From CAZEAN01 sp964510225 (GTDB lineage: Bacteria > Planctomycetota > Planctomycetia > Isosphaerales > Isosphaeraceae): a DNA stretch of 48,926 nt. Both the position numbers and the translations under genes were made by a program. Every line of letters starts with the position of its first letter. Position 1 is the first letter of the stretch. Below the pieces are notes generated by a model. It was not told the origin of the DNA and did no database searches. It was given only the letters and a program-made list of their open reading frames with translations. Below are positions 25,081 to 33,586 of this stretch, piece by piece. The stretch covers positions 1-48,926 of the forward strand of contig CAZEAN010000040.1 of NCBI GenBank assembly GCA_964510225.1, read 5' to 3'.

Positions 25081-26503
25081 GGATGGCGTCGATCGGTTGA
25101 CCGAGTCCATCTTTCGTTGTGTAGAACGGACGTTGTTCGGTGATGATGCCGTACTTCGGTCCAATCCCAAGCGTTTTGAGAATCGTCGCGTGGAGGTCGG
25201 TGATCGAGACGGGGTCCTTGGTCGTCGTGTACGGTTTCTCCATCGAGGTTTCACCGTGAACGTAACCCTCTTTCACACCACCCCCGAAGAGCAAGACTGA
25301 GCCAGCGCCAGTGAAGTGACGATGATGCCCGAAGTGAGCAAGTTCATTGAGTTCATTGGGCTGCTCGACCTGATCGCGGACCTTCTTATCCGCCTTCCCT
25401 TCGATCAGGACTGAACGACTGAACTCACTGGCGAGGACGATCAGGGTCCGATCTAAGAGCCCACGTTCTTCCAAGTCGAGGACCAACTGAGCGATCGGCG
25501 GATCGATCTGCCGCTTCATCTCGGCCGCTCGGGTATGACCGTTGTCATGAGTATCCCAGTTGAGGAACGGGATATATTCGGTCGTGACTTCGACGTAGCG
25601 CGCGCCGACTTCGATCAGTCGACGTGCCAGCAAGCAACCGAGTCCGAATCGACCGGTGTTGTAAATATCGAAGCTCTTTTGGGATTCTTTGGAAAGATCG
25701 AACGCTTCGGCGGCCTCTGAATTCAAAAGGCGGTCGGCGTTTTCGAGCGATCGGAGGAGCGATTCCTTCTGATAATCTGAGCCATAGTCACCGATCGGGC
25801 TCGCTGCAAGGAGCTTCCTGTAGGCATCGTACCGACTCTGGAACCGCGAACGGGTCATCCCCGAAGGAGGCCGGACACTCGCGACAGCGTCGGTCGGATT
25901 AGGGACGCGGAAGGGGCCAAATTCGCTCCCGAGGACACCGCCCGTCTGGAACGCTTTGAGTTCCTCCGCCTCACCGTTTCCTTCATAACGTTGACCGATG
26001 TCGATATAAGCAGGGACGGCCGGATTCTTGGGGCCGAGTGCATGGGCGATCCAAGCCCCCAAATGGGGCGCGGCGACGCTAACGGGTGGTTCATAACCGG
26101 TGTGCCAGTGATATTGGTGGCGCGAGTGGAGGATCGCGCCGAGATCGCCGGCGACCTGAGTCTTGATCAGAGTCCCACGGTCGATGACTCGGCCGATCCG
26201 CTGAAGCCCTTTGCTGAATTCAAGGCCATCGACGACAGTCGGGACGCTCGGGAACGTACTCTCGACGTCTTCGGCACGCATCCCGGTCTGGTAGGGAGTG
26301 TAGCGTTTGGGGTCGAACGTTTCCGAATGGGCCATCCCGCCACCCATCCAGAGAACGATGATGGCGTCTGCCTTGGCGTCTCGGATTGTCCGGTCGAGGT
26401 CAAGTTCCGATTGCAACCGTCGAGGCCCTGGAGCCGCGAGCGCAGCGAAGGTCGCGGCACTTGTCGTCTTCAGAAAATCACGACGAGAGGATTGAGGCGC
26501 CAT
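25070..26503 (-). CDS. DUF1501 protein, Tat-exported (second copy)
   Basis: The 477-residue product is a second DUF1501 protein. Its Tat signal is short and clear (SSRRDFLKTTSAATFAALAA, Arg7-Arg8). Family motifs are IIVLWMGGGMAHSETFDPKRY, HSRHQYHWHTGYEPP and LASEFSRSVLIEG, with a late HFTGAGSVLLFGGGVKEGYV. Similarity to the 5-6.5 kb copy is only moderate by eye, so they belong to different subgroups rather than being a recent duplication. AGGAG lies about 10 bases before the ATG. It follows the second PSCyt1/DUF1553 gene by 87 bp, repeating the pairing at 5-9 kb, and its end overlaps the convergent dnaA-like gene. Confidence 0.9.
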   Translation of the reverse strand: MAPQSSRRDFLKTTSAATFAALAAPGPRRLQSELDLDRTIRDAKADAIIVLWMGGGMAHSETFDPKRYTPYQTGMRAEDVESTFPSVPTVVDGLEFSKGLQRIGRVIDRGTLIKTQVAGDLGAILHSRHQYHWHTGYEPPVSVAAPHLGAWIAHALGPKNPAVPAYIDIGQRYEGNGEAEELKAFQTGGVLGSEFGPFRVPNPTDAVASVRPPSGMTRSRFQSRYDAYRKLLAASPIGDYGSDYQKESLLRSLENADRLLNSEAAEAFDLSKESQKSFDIYNTGRFGLGCLLARRLIEVGARYVEVTTEYIPFLNWDTHDNGHTRAAEMKRQIDPPIAQLVLDLEERGLLDRTLIVLASEFSRSVLIEGKADKKVRDQVEQPNELNELAHFGHHRHFTGAGSVLLFGGGVKEGYVHGETSMEKPYTTTKDPVSITDLHATILKTLGIGPKYGIITEQRPFYTTKDGLGQPIDAILKS

Positions 26504-26590
26504 CGGTCCGAAGCTCCTGATACGTGCGTGCTGGAGAATCTTGATCGTACTGGGCGTGTCGTGAAACCGAACAACCCTGGGCGGGCTTGC

Positions 26591-29140
26591 TCAATAAATC
26601 AATTGGAACTCAGGTAACATGATGATCGTCCAGAGCAAATCTTCAACCCCTTCTAACGTTGGCCGTTCGCCCACTAAGCCAATCGCGATCCTGCGTTCCT
26701 CGACAGTGGGGACTCGGTTCAAGGCAACTCCGAAGAGGTCCTCGACGATCGTCTCAGCATCACCTTTGGCATCGTTGAAGCGTTGGAGGGCTCCCTCGGA
26801 GATCTTCTGTGTAAGTGTGCTTCCGTTCGTCAATTCCATCGCCTGAAGCGTCGAGGCGAAGGGATCGCGACGGGTGCTCACCTGCTCACGATTTGGCCTC
26901 CCGAGAGCCGTCAACAGAGGGTCGGTAAACCCGATCGATGCTCGGATTGTAGCGTTGTTTTGCTCGGGGATCCCGGCCGCAATCGCGGCTCCGAGATCAA
27001 CCCGCTGGTAGAGTCGTCGCGCTTCGGGCAAGACAACCGCATGTTTCCAACCGATCGGTTCGAAGCTGGATTCGGTCCAAGACCCGTCAGTAGCTGTTGC
27101 CCAGAGCCAGCTTTCATCAGAACCGATTCCCCAGAGCGGGCGGTCATCTTCAAGACCACCGATCCAAGCGATGAACCCGGCAGGATTCGGGCCGTTTGCT
27201 TTGTCAAGACCGCGCTGATGCACACGATCGGGCCAGTTGGTGACCTCGGCAGCGATCACATTGTCACCATCGCGCAGGTACTTGGTCACATCGAGGACGA
27301 CTGGGTTCGTCCAATCCACGCTCGACGCCACCCGTTCCCCGTTGATGTACAGAACCAGTTCGTTGTCGGCTGAGGCCGCCGCGATCACACGATCGGGAAC
27401 CTGATCGATCCCAAACTCTTTGCGGACCAGGATCCGCCCACCGGGATCTCGTTGGGCATCACGATGGCTCCAGATCCAATCGGCAGCGATCCTCATCAAC
27501 AACTGTTGTCGAGCCCTAGGATCCCATTCGAAGGACTCGGAAGCGGCGATCGCCGCGCGGACCATCTTGAGTTGACCGCCTTGACCACGACCGTCGACCT
27601 TCAGCATCGACTCTGTTGGTTCGGGCCATTGCTGCGTCACGATGGAAAGCGCATCGACGAATTGCTCAGCCGTCATCCGCTTAATTAGAGGGCCCTGGAA
27701 TTGATACGGCTCTTCTTCTGACGGTGCTTCGGCGCCGACGCTTGGCAACTGATATGCCCTTGATGTTGTCATCAACCGAAGGGTTCGCTTCAGGTCATAA
27801 TCGTGGGCGACCAGATCACTCGCGAGCCAATCGAGGAGGTCCTGACTCCAAGGACTCTGGTCGAGGTCATCGATCGGCTCTACTAATCCTCGACCGAAGA
27901 GCCGGGCCCAGAGCCGGTTGACAATCGTTCTTGCAAACCGGCCGTTCGAGGGATCGATCAGGAGATCGGCCAGTTGATCGAGCCGTTCCTCACGCGAGAC
28001 CTTGGGATCGATCGTCCCTAGCTCTGGGAAAATGAACCGAGCATCCGCAAACCGACCTTCGGGACGGTCGCAACGGTGGATCTCCAAGGGTCCTTCCGAG
28101 AAGACGGCCGCCAAGCCATAAGCGTCTTCAAGCTTCCAATAATTTACAAAGCTGTCGTGGCAACTCGCACACTTAAGATTGGTTCCCAGGAAGACTTGCG
28201 AAACGTTCTGAGCCGCTTGGACTGCTGGCTGCTGACTGGCATTCACAACACCCCGCCAGACGATCCCCTTGATGAACCCTTCCGAACCAGGGACGGGACG
28301 AATCAGCTCATGAACGAATTGATCGTAAGGTTTGTTCTCGTAAAGGGATTGATAGAGCCAAGCCGTGATCGTCGCACGACCGTTATCGATGAATCCGGTC
28401 CCTCGATACGAGTTCCGCAGCAAGTCATTCCAAAAGGTCAACCAGTGATCGGCATACCCGCGGCGATTCCCCAGCAACTCATCAATCAGGGCAGATCGTT
28501 TATTCGAATCGGTATTCTGTTCAAGACGCTGGATCCGTGCGGGCTCAGGGAGCAGGCCCACTAGATCCATCGTCACCCGACGCGCGAAGATCCGATCTGA
28601 GACCGGCTCCCAATCAAGTTCGACCCCTTCTTCAGCGAGTTCTTGGGCGATGAACTGATCGATCGGGTTCTCAGAGTCTAAGTCCGTTGTGGGAACTCCG
28701 GGACTTCTCGGGGTGATCGGAGCCCGACGGAACCCAAAATCGAACCCGTCGGGCCAAGGAATTCCATCCTCGATCCAGCGCTTAAGGGTCGCGATTTCAG
28801 AGTCAGACAGCCGCTCACCATCAGCGGGCATCCGATCGATTTCGTCTTCGGACTCGATCCGATAAATCAGCTCACTCTCGTCGATACTGCCCGGAACCGC
28901 CCCAGGACCGCCTTCTCCTCCTTCAAGCAATGACTCGCGTGTCTCGATCGAGAACCCCCCTTTGTAGGCTCCTCGACCGTGACACTTCAGGCATCTTGAT
29001 TCAAGGATCGGTTTGACTGAGGCCTCGAAGAACGAATCCGCCTCGTTGTCCGGAGACGCAGACGCCGGGCCATGAGCTATCAGTAGGATTGCAGCCGCAA
29101 AGCAGGTTACTGATCGGATCCCGTTCTGCTTTGATTCCAC
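26591..29140 (-). CDS. PSCyt1/DUF1549/DUF1553 protein with inserted jelly-roll domain
   Basis: The protein has a signal peptide, a PSCyt1 domain with CLKCH near residue 50 and DIDRMPADG-like ligand region, DUF1549 from NPIDQFIAQELAEEG, and DUF1553 around NRLWARLFGRGLVEP. Between the DUF1553 halves (about residues 540-720) sits an extra beta-rich segment with ADNELVLYINGERVASSVDW and DVTKYLRDGDNVIAAEV, the pattern of galactose-binding/glycoside-hydrolase-2-type jelly rolls. This supports a role in binding polysaccharide, inferred. The start is placed at GTG 29138-29140 because GAGG stands 6 bases upstream; a TTG two codons earlier would have no spacing. It pairs with the downstream DUF1501 gene. 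Confidence 0.88.
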   Translation of the reverse strand: MESKQNGIRSVTCFAAAILLIAHGPASASPDNEADSFFEASVKPILESRCLKCHGRGAYKGGFSIETRESLLEGGEGGPGAVPGSIDESELIYRIESEDEIDRMPADGERLSDSEIATLKRWIEDGIPWPDGFDFGFRRAPITPRSPGVPTTDLDSENPIDQFIAQELAEEGVELDWEPVSDRIFARRVTMDLVGLLPEPARIQRLEQNTDSNKRSALIDELLGNRRGYADHWLTFWNDLLRNSYRGTGFIDNGRATITAWLYQSLYENKPYDQFVHELIRPVPGSEGFIKGIVWRGVVNASQQPAVQAAQNVSQVFLGTNLKCASCHDSFVNYWKLEDAYGLAAVFSEGPLEIHRCDRPEGRFADARFIFPELGTIDPKVSREERLDQLADLLIDPSNGRFARTIVNRLWARLFGRGLVEPIDDLDQSPWSQDLLDWLASDLVAHDYDLKRTLRLMTTSRAYQLPSVGAEAPSEEEPYQFQGPLIKRMTAEQFVDALSIVTQQWPEPTESMLKVDGRGQGGQLKMVRAAIAASESFEWDPRARQQLLMRIAADWIWSHRDAQRDPGGRILVRKEFGIDQVPDRVIAAASADNELVLYINGERVASSVDWTNPVVLDVTKYLRDGDNVIAAEVTNWPDRVHQRGLDKANGPNPAGFIAWIGGLEDDRPLWGIGSDESWLWATATDGSWTESSFEPIGWKHAVVLPEARRLYQRVDLGAAIAAGIPEQNNATIRASIGFTDPLLTALGRPNREQVSTRRDPFASTLQAMELTNGSTLTQKISEGALQRFNDAKGDAETIVEDLFGVALNRVPTVEERRIAIGLVGERPTLEGVEDLLWTIIMLPEFQLIY

Positions 29141-29207
29141 CTTCAACCTCGATCACTCGTCATGGGTAAAGTCTGCGCCAACGAAGTCCGCTCTGAAGTA
29201 TTGATCA

Positions 29208-29266
29208 CTTGAGAAGCTCCGACCAGTCAGCTCTCGACCGATCGCCGCATTCTGAGCTTACTCAAG
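29208..29266 (-). repeat. Long imperfect inverted repeat at the end of the lipoprotein gene
   Basis: CTTGAGAAGCTC at 29208-29219 pairs with GAGCTTACTCAAG at 29254-29266, giving a 12-bp stem with one bulged base. The right arm covers the stop codon of the lipoprotein gene. No T-run follows on the minus strand, so it is not a classical intrinsic terminator, but it could stabilise the 3' end of the DUF1559-lipoprotein transcript or separate it from the PSCyt1 gene. Confidence 0.45.
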
Positions 29267-29704
29267 ATTAAAATCAAACGTGTTCCGACCCGATTCGACG
29301 GTCCGGGTCAAGCCCGACTGATCCGGATTCTGGTACTTCTCCGGGAGCGTTGAGACAAGCTCGATAGGCTCGCCGGGCAAAGCGGTATTGGCCGCATCAG
29401 GGTCGATGTCGGTGATCGCAATCTTGTATTCGCCGAGCTCTGCACCGTCATTAGGTTCGCGCGTCTGCAGCGTGTAACTGCCATCGACGATCGGACCGCT
29501 CGCATTAGGGCGACCCGGTTCGGTCGAAACAAACGAGATCGACCCTTTCGAAAGCGGTTCCCCTTGATAACTGACGGTCCCAGAAACTCGGGCCATCTCC
29601 GGTCCTCCTGGACCACACCCCGTCAAGCTACCGGCAATCAGGAGGCCCGAACCAACCCAGAACATGATCGCCACGGTACGACCAAAAACAACGCGTGAAC
29701 TCAT
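29258..29704 (-). CDS. Small lipoprotein with carboxypeptidase-regulatory-like (transthyretin-like) domain
   Basis: The 148-residue product has a lipoprotein signal with lipobox LTGC and the mature sequence starting at a Cys followed by GPGGPE. The rest is a small beta-sandwich with the planctomycete pattern MARVSGTVSYQGEPLSKGSISFVS, then GSYTLQT and ELGEYKIAITD. Such proteins almost always follow DUF1559 genes in planctomycetes, as here; their job is unknown but they probably sit at the outer face of a membrane. ATG 29702-29704 is chosen because GAAGGG lies about 9 bases upstream and the signal peptide begins there; longer in-frame starts add an unlikely polar leader. Confidence 0.85.
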   Translation of the reverse strand: MSSRVVFGRTVAIMFWVGSGLLIAGSLTGCGPGGPEMARVSGTVSYQGEPLSKGSISFVSTEPGRPNASGPIVDGSYTLQTREPNDGAELGEYKIAITDIDPDAANTALPGEPIELVSTLPEKYQNPDQSGLTRTVESGRNTFDFNLE

Positions 29705-29833
29705 CAGTGGTTTCCCTTCGGAACTGAAGACCATCATCGAATCGCCCCGGTTACCCACGGAACGAAGGTAAACCGGGGCTTCGTTGTGCTGTCAGATAAG
29801 GACCAAACGATATGAGATCGATCAGATGTCGGA

Positions 29834-30886
29834 TCAGAGTTGATCCGCAGAGACGATCTCGCCACCCTTCCGAGTACTCAATGCCTGATAGACCGAGAAG
29901 TCAATCGACTCCTTAATGAACTGCACGGAACCGTCGCAGAACGCGAAATTAGCGCCGCCGGGGTGTTCACTCCGGAAGCTAATCTGCCAGGTCCAGTTGT
30001 TCACAATCGGGTAGTTACCGTTCGAGTCAACGAACCGATAGTTGAGCGGAACCGCTGTTGAACCAACCGATTGATTGGCCTGAACCCAAGAGTTCCATCG
30101 GGTCACTCGTCGGATCTGCTCACCGGCCATAAAGGTGTTTGACGTTCCATCCTTAATCCGAGCGATGCTCACATTTGAGCCCCAAGCCCAGTAGATACCA
30201 CTTCCGGCAGTCGTACCATTCTGGAGTTGCTCACTCGAAAGTCGATTGTGGCCGAGTTGTGGCAATCGGCAGGGAAGACCAGTGGAAGGACAGAGAATGA
30301 CCTGACCGTTTCTGGAGTCGCCTAACCCACCAGCACATGCAAGGCAGTTGTCACCCATGTTCCCCACGTAGGAAGTTCCTGCAGCGAGGTCGTTCCAGAT
30401 TTCATCGGCGTTTGTGTTGTCACGATCTTCGCTGTCATCGCTCGGACAAACCAACGCATCGATAACCGTCTCACGGACCGTTGCGTTCTGTTGACCCATG
30501 TAGATCGGGTTCCAGCGCCAGCTACCGCCGAGATTTTCCCCCCACATGATGCTGAAATTGACGGCATCATAGAGATTCTGTTGTTCGTATTGCGGGAGGA
30601 GAAGCACGAGCCAGCTCGAATTGTTCCAGGCCAATTCCGGAGGACCGAAAACCGGGTGGAGGTACATCCCAGTTGGGAACGAGTTCACGGCGTCGTGGTA
30701 GTTGTGCGCTGCGAGGGCGAGTTGCTTGAGGTTGTTTGTGCACTGCGCTCGACGTGCTGCTTCACGTGCGGATTGAACCGCGGGTAAGAGAAGGGCGATC
30801 AACACCCCGATGATGGCAATCACCACCAAAAGTTCAATCAGTGTGAAACCTTTACGTACCGACGGACGATGGTTTCGAAAGTTCAT
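29834..30886 (-). CDS. DUF1559 prepilin-like secreted protein
   Basis: The 350-residue product is a member of the DUF1559 family (SBP_bac_10-type), highly amplified in planctomycetes. It begins with a type IV prepilin signal, KGFTLIELLVVIAIIGVLIA, cut after the Gly, so it should be processed by prepilin peptidase and form pseudopilin-like structures. The conserved REAARRAQCTNNLKQLALA segment and the C-terminal HPGGANFAFCDGSVQFIKES motif are present. ATG 30884-30886 is preferred because the prepilin signal starts soon after it and AGAGG is upstream; the frame remains open beyond. The small lipoprotein gene follows 129 bp later on the same strand. Confidence 0.93.
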   Translation of the reverse strand: MNFRNHRPSVRKGFTLIELLVVIAIIGVLIALLLPAVQSAREAARRAQCTNNLKQLALAAHNYHDAVNSFPTGMYLHPVFGPPELAWNNSSWLVLLLPQYEQQNLYDAVNFSIMWGENLGGSWRWNPIYMGQQNATVRETVIDALVCPSDDSEDRDNTNADEIWNDLAAGTSYVGNMGDNCLACAGGLGDSRNGQVILCPSTGLPCRLPQLGHNRLSSEQLQNGTTAGSGIYWAWGSNVSIARIKDGTSNTFMAGEQIRRVTRWNSWVQANQSVGSTAVPLNYRFVDSNGNYPIVNNWTWQISFRSEHPGGANFAFCDGSVQFIKESIDFSVYQALSTRKGGEIVSADQL

Positions 30887-31355
30887 GGAGGGAGACCTCT
30901 CTGATCGCAGAATGCGACCGACTGGCCAAGGATCTCGGCAACATGTAGTCGGAAAACCTACTGATGCCCTACCCTTGATCTTCATGATCAGAAAATGAAT
31001 ACGTTCGGACCCCTTCGAACAGGATCAGACAGCCCACGCAACCGACAAACAAGTGGCTCTGTCCAGCGTATATTACGTCCTTACAATTGCTCGAGTGTCA
31101 AGTATTTGTTTTAAAACAAGTTCGCTAGAGAAGTCTGCTGGGATTATGGTGAGGGATACACTCTGTACTCGATTACCAAGAACCAATTTGGATGCAACCT
31201 TGATTGTAACGAAAAAGCTGTCTGAGATTAATCGAGAGTCAACTCTAAGGGACTCGACCTCGAACAGGATTGCGCTAAAATGCGTGATGACCTCGGCCCG
31301 TTGGTGCGAAACGATCGCGCCGGGTAAGATCGCTACACCTGATTAGATACCCATC
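30887..31355. other. 469-bp divergent intergenic region, AT-richer than flanks
   Basis: The gap separates the DUF1559 gene from the SpoIIE-type phosphatase gene. It contains a perfect 14-bp palindrome TTGTTTTAAAACAA at 31106-31119. On the minus strand, TTGACA (complement of 31096-31101) and TAATAT (complement of 31070-31075) lie 20 bp apart, a spacing too long for a standard promoter. A 97-codon open frame on the plus strand (31053-31346) has no ribosome binding site and odd composition and is not called. Confidence 0.4.
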
Positions 31356-32654
31356 ATGCTTCAGACCCAATCCCTCTTTGGCGCGACAACCGGGGACTGG
31401 AATACGAGACTGGATCGGATCGTGGAGATGATGAGGGAACTCAGCCTTCAGAACGATCCCGAGGCGATGGTCCGCGCGTATGGAAAGCGACTCCGCGAGT
31501 TGCTGCCGTCAGACCGGACGATGTCCCTAAGCCGTCGTGATCTGAGCTGGCCCAAGTATCGAGTGACACGCTTCTCTAGATGGACCGAGGCGATCAATCC
31601 CTGGACGCAAAAAGAACAGCTTCCGATCCTCCAAGGTGGGATTCTCGCGGAGTTGATCTACCGCAACGAGGCCAAAATCTTCAACGATCTCGATATCGAT
31701 CCCGATGATCCCGCCGCCCCTTATTTAGAGGGGATGCGATCACTCATGGCATTGCCCAACTTCGACCAGGGCGAAGCACTGAACATGACGCTGATCATGA
31801 CCGCCGAGCCCGATCGATTCGATCCCGAGACACTCCCCGAACGGGTCTGGATGAGCAATCTTTTTGGTCGCGCTACCAGTAGTCTCGTGTTGAAGGAGCA
31901 GTTGCGCAAGGCCTACGAGATGGTGGACCGCGAACTGCACCACGTCGCGTCGATTCAACGTGCGTTGTTGCCGAAGACGTTTCCAGCAGTCCCTCGGATG
32001 AACCTCGCGGCGAGCTACCAGACGTCGCAATGGGCCGGTGGTGATTACTATGACTTCTTCGAACTCCCTGAAGGCAAATGGGGAATCTTGATCGCCGACG
32101 TCTCGGGCCACGGAACACCGGCCGCGGTGATGATGGCGATCACCCACGCAGTTGCCCACGGGCACCCCGGCCATCCCGATCCCCCTTCGGCACTCTTGAA
32201 TCATGTGAATGATCGTCTTAGTACGCTCTACACCACGGACGGCAGCGCATTTGTTACTGCTTTTTATGGTGTTTTCGATCCTTCAAACCTAACCTTCACT
32301 TATGCGAGTGCTGGTCATAATCCACCTCGAGTGAAGCGCTGTTCGGACGGCTCGGTGATCGCGCTTGAACAGGCAGGAGGACTCCCGCTCGGCGTCTTCG
32401 AAGCGATCGAATACGAGCAAGCCGTGATCCAACTGATGCCGGGGGACCAACTCGTCCTCTACACCGACGGCATCACCGAAGCAACGAACCCCGTCGGCCG
32501 CGCCTTCGGAACAGAGCGTTTGGATAAAGCCTTAGCGACCTGCCGGAACGACGCGGAAGCCTTGATCCAAGCCGTCCTCAGCTCGCTCGATGTCTTCACC
32601 GACCGACAACCCGCGGAAGATGATCGAACCCTCCTCGTCGCCAAGATCCGCTAA
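31356..32654 (+). CDS. SpoIIE/RsbU-type PP2C serine phosphatase with N-terminal GAF-like domain
   Basis: The 432-residue product combines an N-terminal sensory domain of about 180 residues (GAF-like by size and predicted pattern), a short coiled linker ending in HHVASIQRALLPKTFP, and a SpoIIE-type PP2C phosphatase domain. The linker motif is typical of RsbU-like enzymes. Metal-binding acidic residues appear in GGDYYDFFEL, IADVSGHGTPAAVMM and LYTDGITEATN, and SAGHNPP is conserved. It probably dephosphorylates an anti-anti-sigma factor in a partner-switching pathway; no such partner is encoded nearby. No transmembrane segment is seen. The ribosome binding site is weak. Confidence 0.9.
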   Translation: MLQTQSLFGATTGDWNTRLDRIVEMMRELSLQNDPEAMVRAYGKRLRELLPSDRTMSLSRRDLSWPKYRVTRFSRWTEAINPWTQKEQLPILQGGILAELIYRNEAKIFNDLDIDPDDPAAPYLEGMRSLMALPNFDQGEALNMTLIMTAEPDRFDPETLPERVWMSNLFGRATSSLVLKEQLRKAYEMVDRELHHVASIQRALLPKTFPAVPRMNLAASYQTSQWAGGDYYDFFELPEGKWGILIADVSGHGTPAAVMMAITHAVAHGHPGHPDPPSALLNHVNDRLSTLYTTDGSAFVTAFYGVFDPSNLTFTYASAGHNPPRVKRCSDGSVIALEQAGGLPLGVFEAIEYEQAVIQLMPGDQLVLYTDGITEATNPVGRAFGTERLDKALATCRNDAEALIQAVLSSLDVFTDRQPAEDDRTLLVAKIR

Positions 32655-32680
32655 AGTCCAGTTTACCCTCCAGTCCGAAG

Positions 32681-32718
32681 ATTCATGGCTCCCCAAAATA
32701 TTCATGGCTCCCCAAAAT
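32681..32718. repeat. 19-bp perfect tandem repeat, two copies plus a partial third
   Basis: The unit ATTCATGGCTCCCCAAAAT occurs at 32681-32699 and again, directly adjoining, at 32700-32718. A degraded third start (ACTCATGACTC) follows. The array lies just after the phosphatase stop codon and upstream of the promoter-like hexamers of the rpsP operon. Confidence 0.8.
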
Positions 32719-32743
32719 ACTCATGACTCAGTCTCTACTGTTC

Positions 32744-32772
32744 TTGTGCGAATGACTCGGATTTTCTAAAAT
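32744..32772 (+). promoter_or_regulatory. Candidate sigma-70-like promoter of the rpsP operon
   Basis: TTGTGC (32744-32749) and TAAAAT (32767-32772) are separated by exactly 17 bp. The -10 matches the consensus at 5 of 6 positions, the -35 at 3 of 6. Transcription would begin near 32779 and give a leader of about 280 nt, which contains all the stem-loops described for the rpsP leader. Planctomycete promoter rules are not well known, so this is a moderate call. Confidence 0.35.
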
Positions 32773-32778
32773 TTCACT

Positions 32779-33061
32779 CTTCGACTCTGTTGGCTGCCGT
32801 AGAACATCATTGCCAAGCGTCGAAGCTTGATAACATCAAACCCTTTCAAGGGTTGAGATGGTATTAATCGCCGAATAAGAGGGGATACGTCGATCCTCTG
32901 AAAGAGGTATCGGCTGCGAGGTCGCCGCTGGCTCGGGAACCGGCCTCGTTTTCTGGAGTTTCAACACCGGAGAGGTTGTTGAGACGGTCGGAGCGTCCCC
33001 AACAGTTGGGCTCTTGAACATGCGTCCGAGCCACGCTCCGCAACTCACCTGGAGTGACTGA
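32779..33061 (+). promoter_or_regulatory. Structured 5' leader of the rpsP-trmD-rplS operon (candidate cis-regulatory RNA)
   Basis: The region before rpsP has no convincing coding frame but at least four perfect or near-perfect inverted repeats in order. Stem 1 is AACCC/GGGTT (32839-32854) with a flanking CATC/GATG pair. Stem 2 is CGATCCTCT/AGAGGTATCG (32891-32912, loop GAA, one bulge). Stem 3 is TCAACACC/GGTTGTTGA (32961-32982, one bulge). Stem 4 is an outer helix CGGAGCGT/ACGCTCCG (32989-32996 and 33033-33040) enclosing CCCAA/TTGGG (32998-33010) and GGCTC/GAGCC (33009-33013 and 33028-33032), a junction-like fold ending 21 bases before the rpsP ATG. Autoregulatory leaders are known for many ribosomal-protein operons; which protein would bind here is unknown. 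Confidence 0.5.
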
Positions 33062-33532
33062 ATGGTCCGCATCCGCATGAAATCGTTCGGCAGGCGTCAC
33101 CGACCCTTCTTCCGGATCTGTGCAATGGACGTACGGACTCCCAGAGACGGTAGGGCGATCGAGGAACTCGGCTGGTACGATCCGATGGTCCGGAACCCCG
33201 AGGCTCGGGAGTGGCTCGATACCCCTCGAGTCCGTTACTGGCTTTCGGTCGGTGCGCAGCCCTCGGAAAAGGTCGCCATCATTCTGAAACGGCACGGGAT
33301 CACCAAGCCCGGCCCCGGAGAACCTTGGGATGACGTCCCGACTCCGGAACGGCCCTCTCACGGGGCTCGGACTACCACCTCCGTGGTAACCGGTCCCAAG
33401 CCGAAGCCGGCTCCGACCCCCGAACCCGCTCCAGAGGAAGCAACTCCGAGCGCTGAGGGTACCGAAGGCGAAGCAACTACCGAGACTCCCGCACCCGAGT
33501 CCGAGGCCAAGCCCGAAGAATCGACAGAGTAA
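33062..33532 (+). CDS. rpsP: 30S ribosomal protein S16 with C-terminal extension
   Basis: The first 83 residues are a full S16 (MVRIRMKSFGRRHRPFFRIC, RDGRAIEELGWYDPM, LSVGAQPSEKV), a protein needed for assembly of the small subunit. About 70 further residues rich in Pro, Glu, Ala and Thr follow, acidic and without predicted structure; S16 is usually 80-90 residues. GGAG lies 9 bases before the ATG. It heads the conserved rpsP-trmD-rplS operon, with trmD starting 54 bp downstream. ffh, often next to this operon in bacteria, is not in the window. A long structured leader precedes the gene. Confidence 0.96.
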   Translation: MVRIRMKSFGRRHRPFFRICAMDVRTPRDGRAIEELGWYDPMVRNPEAREWLDTPRVRYWLSVGAQPSEKVAIILKRHGITKPGPGEPWDDVPTPERPSHGARTTTSVVTGPKPKPAPTPEPAPEEATPSAEGTEGEATTETPAPESEAKPEESTE

Positions 33533-33586
33533 AATCGAGAGAGTAACGGAGAAGGAAAGACGGTCGTCCCGTTCGGTGGACGAAAC

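Noticed and set aside
5036..29140. The two DUF1501 plus PSCyt1/DUF1553 pairs as a recent duplication
   Set aside because: The copies are only moderately similar by eye and differ in domain content, so they are separate old members of an expanded family.
31053..31346. 97-codon open frame in the DUF1559/phosphatase gap
   Set aside because: No ribosome binding site, Ser/Thr/Arg-rich composition without domains, located in a divergent promoter gap.
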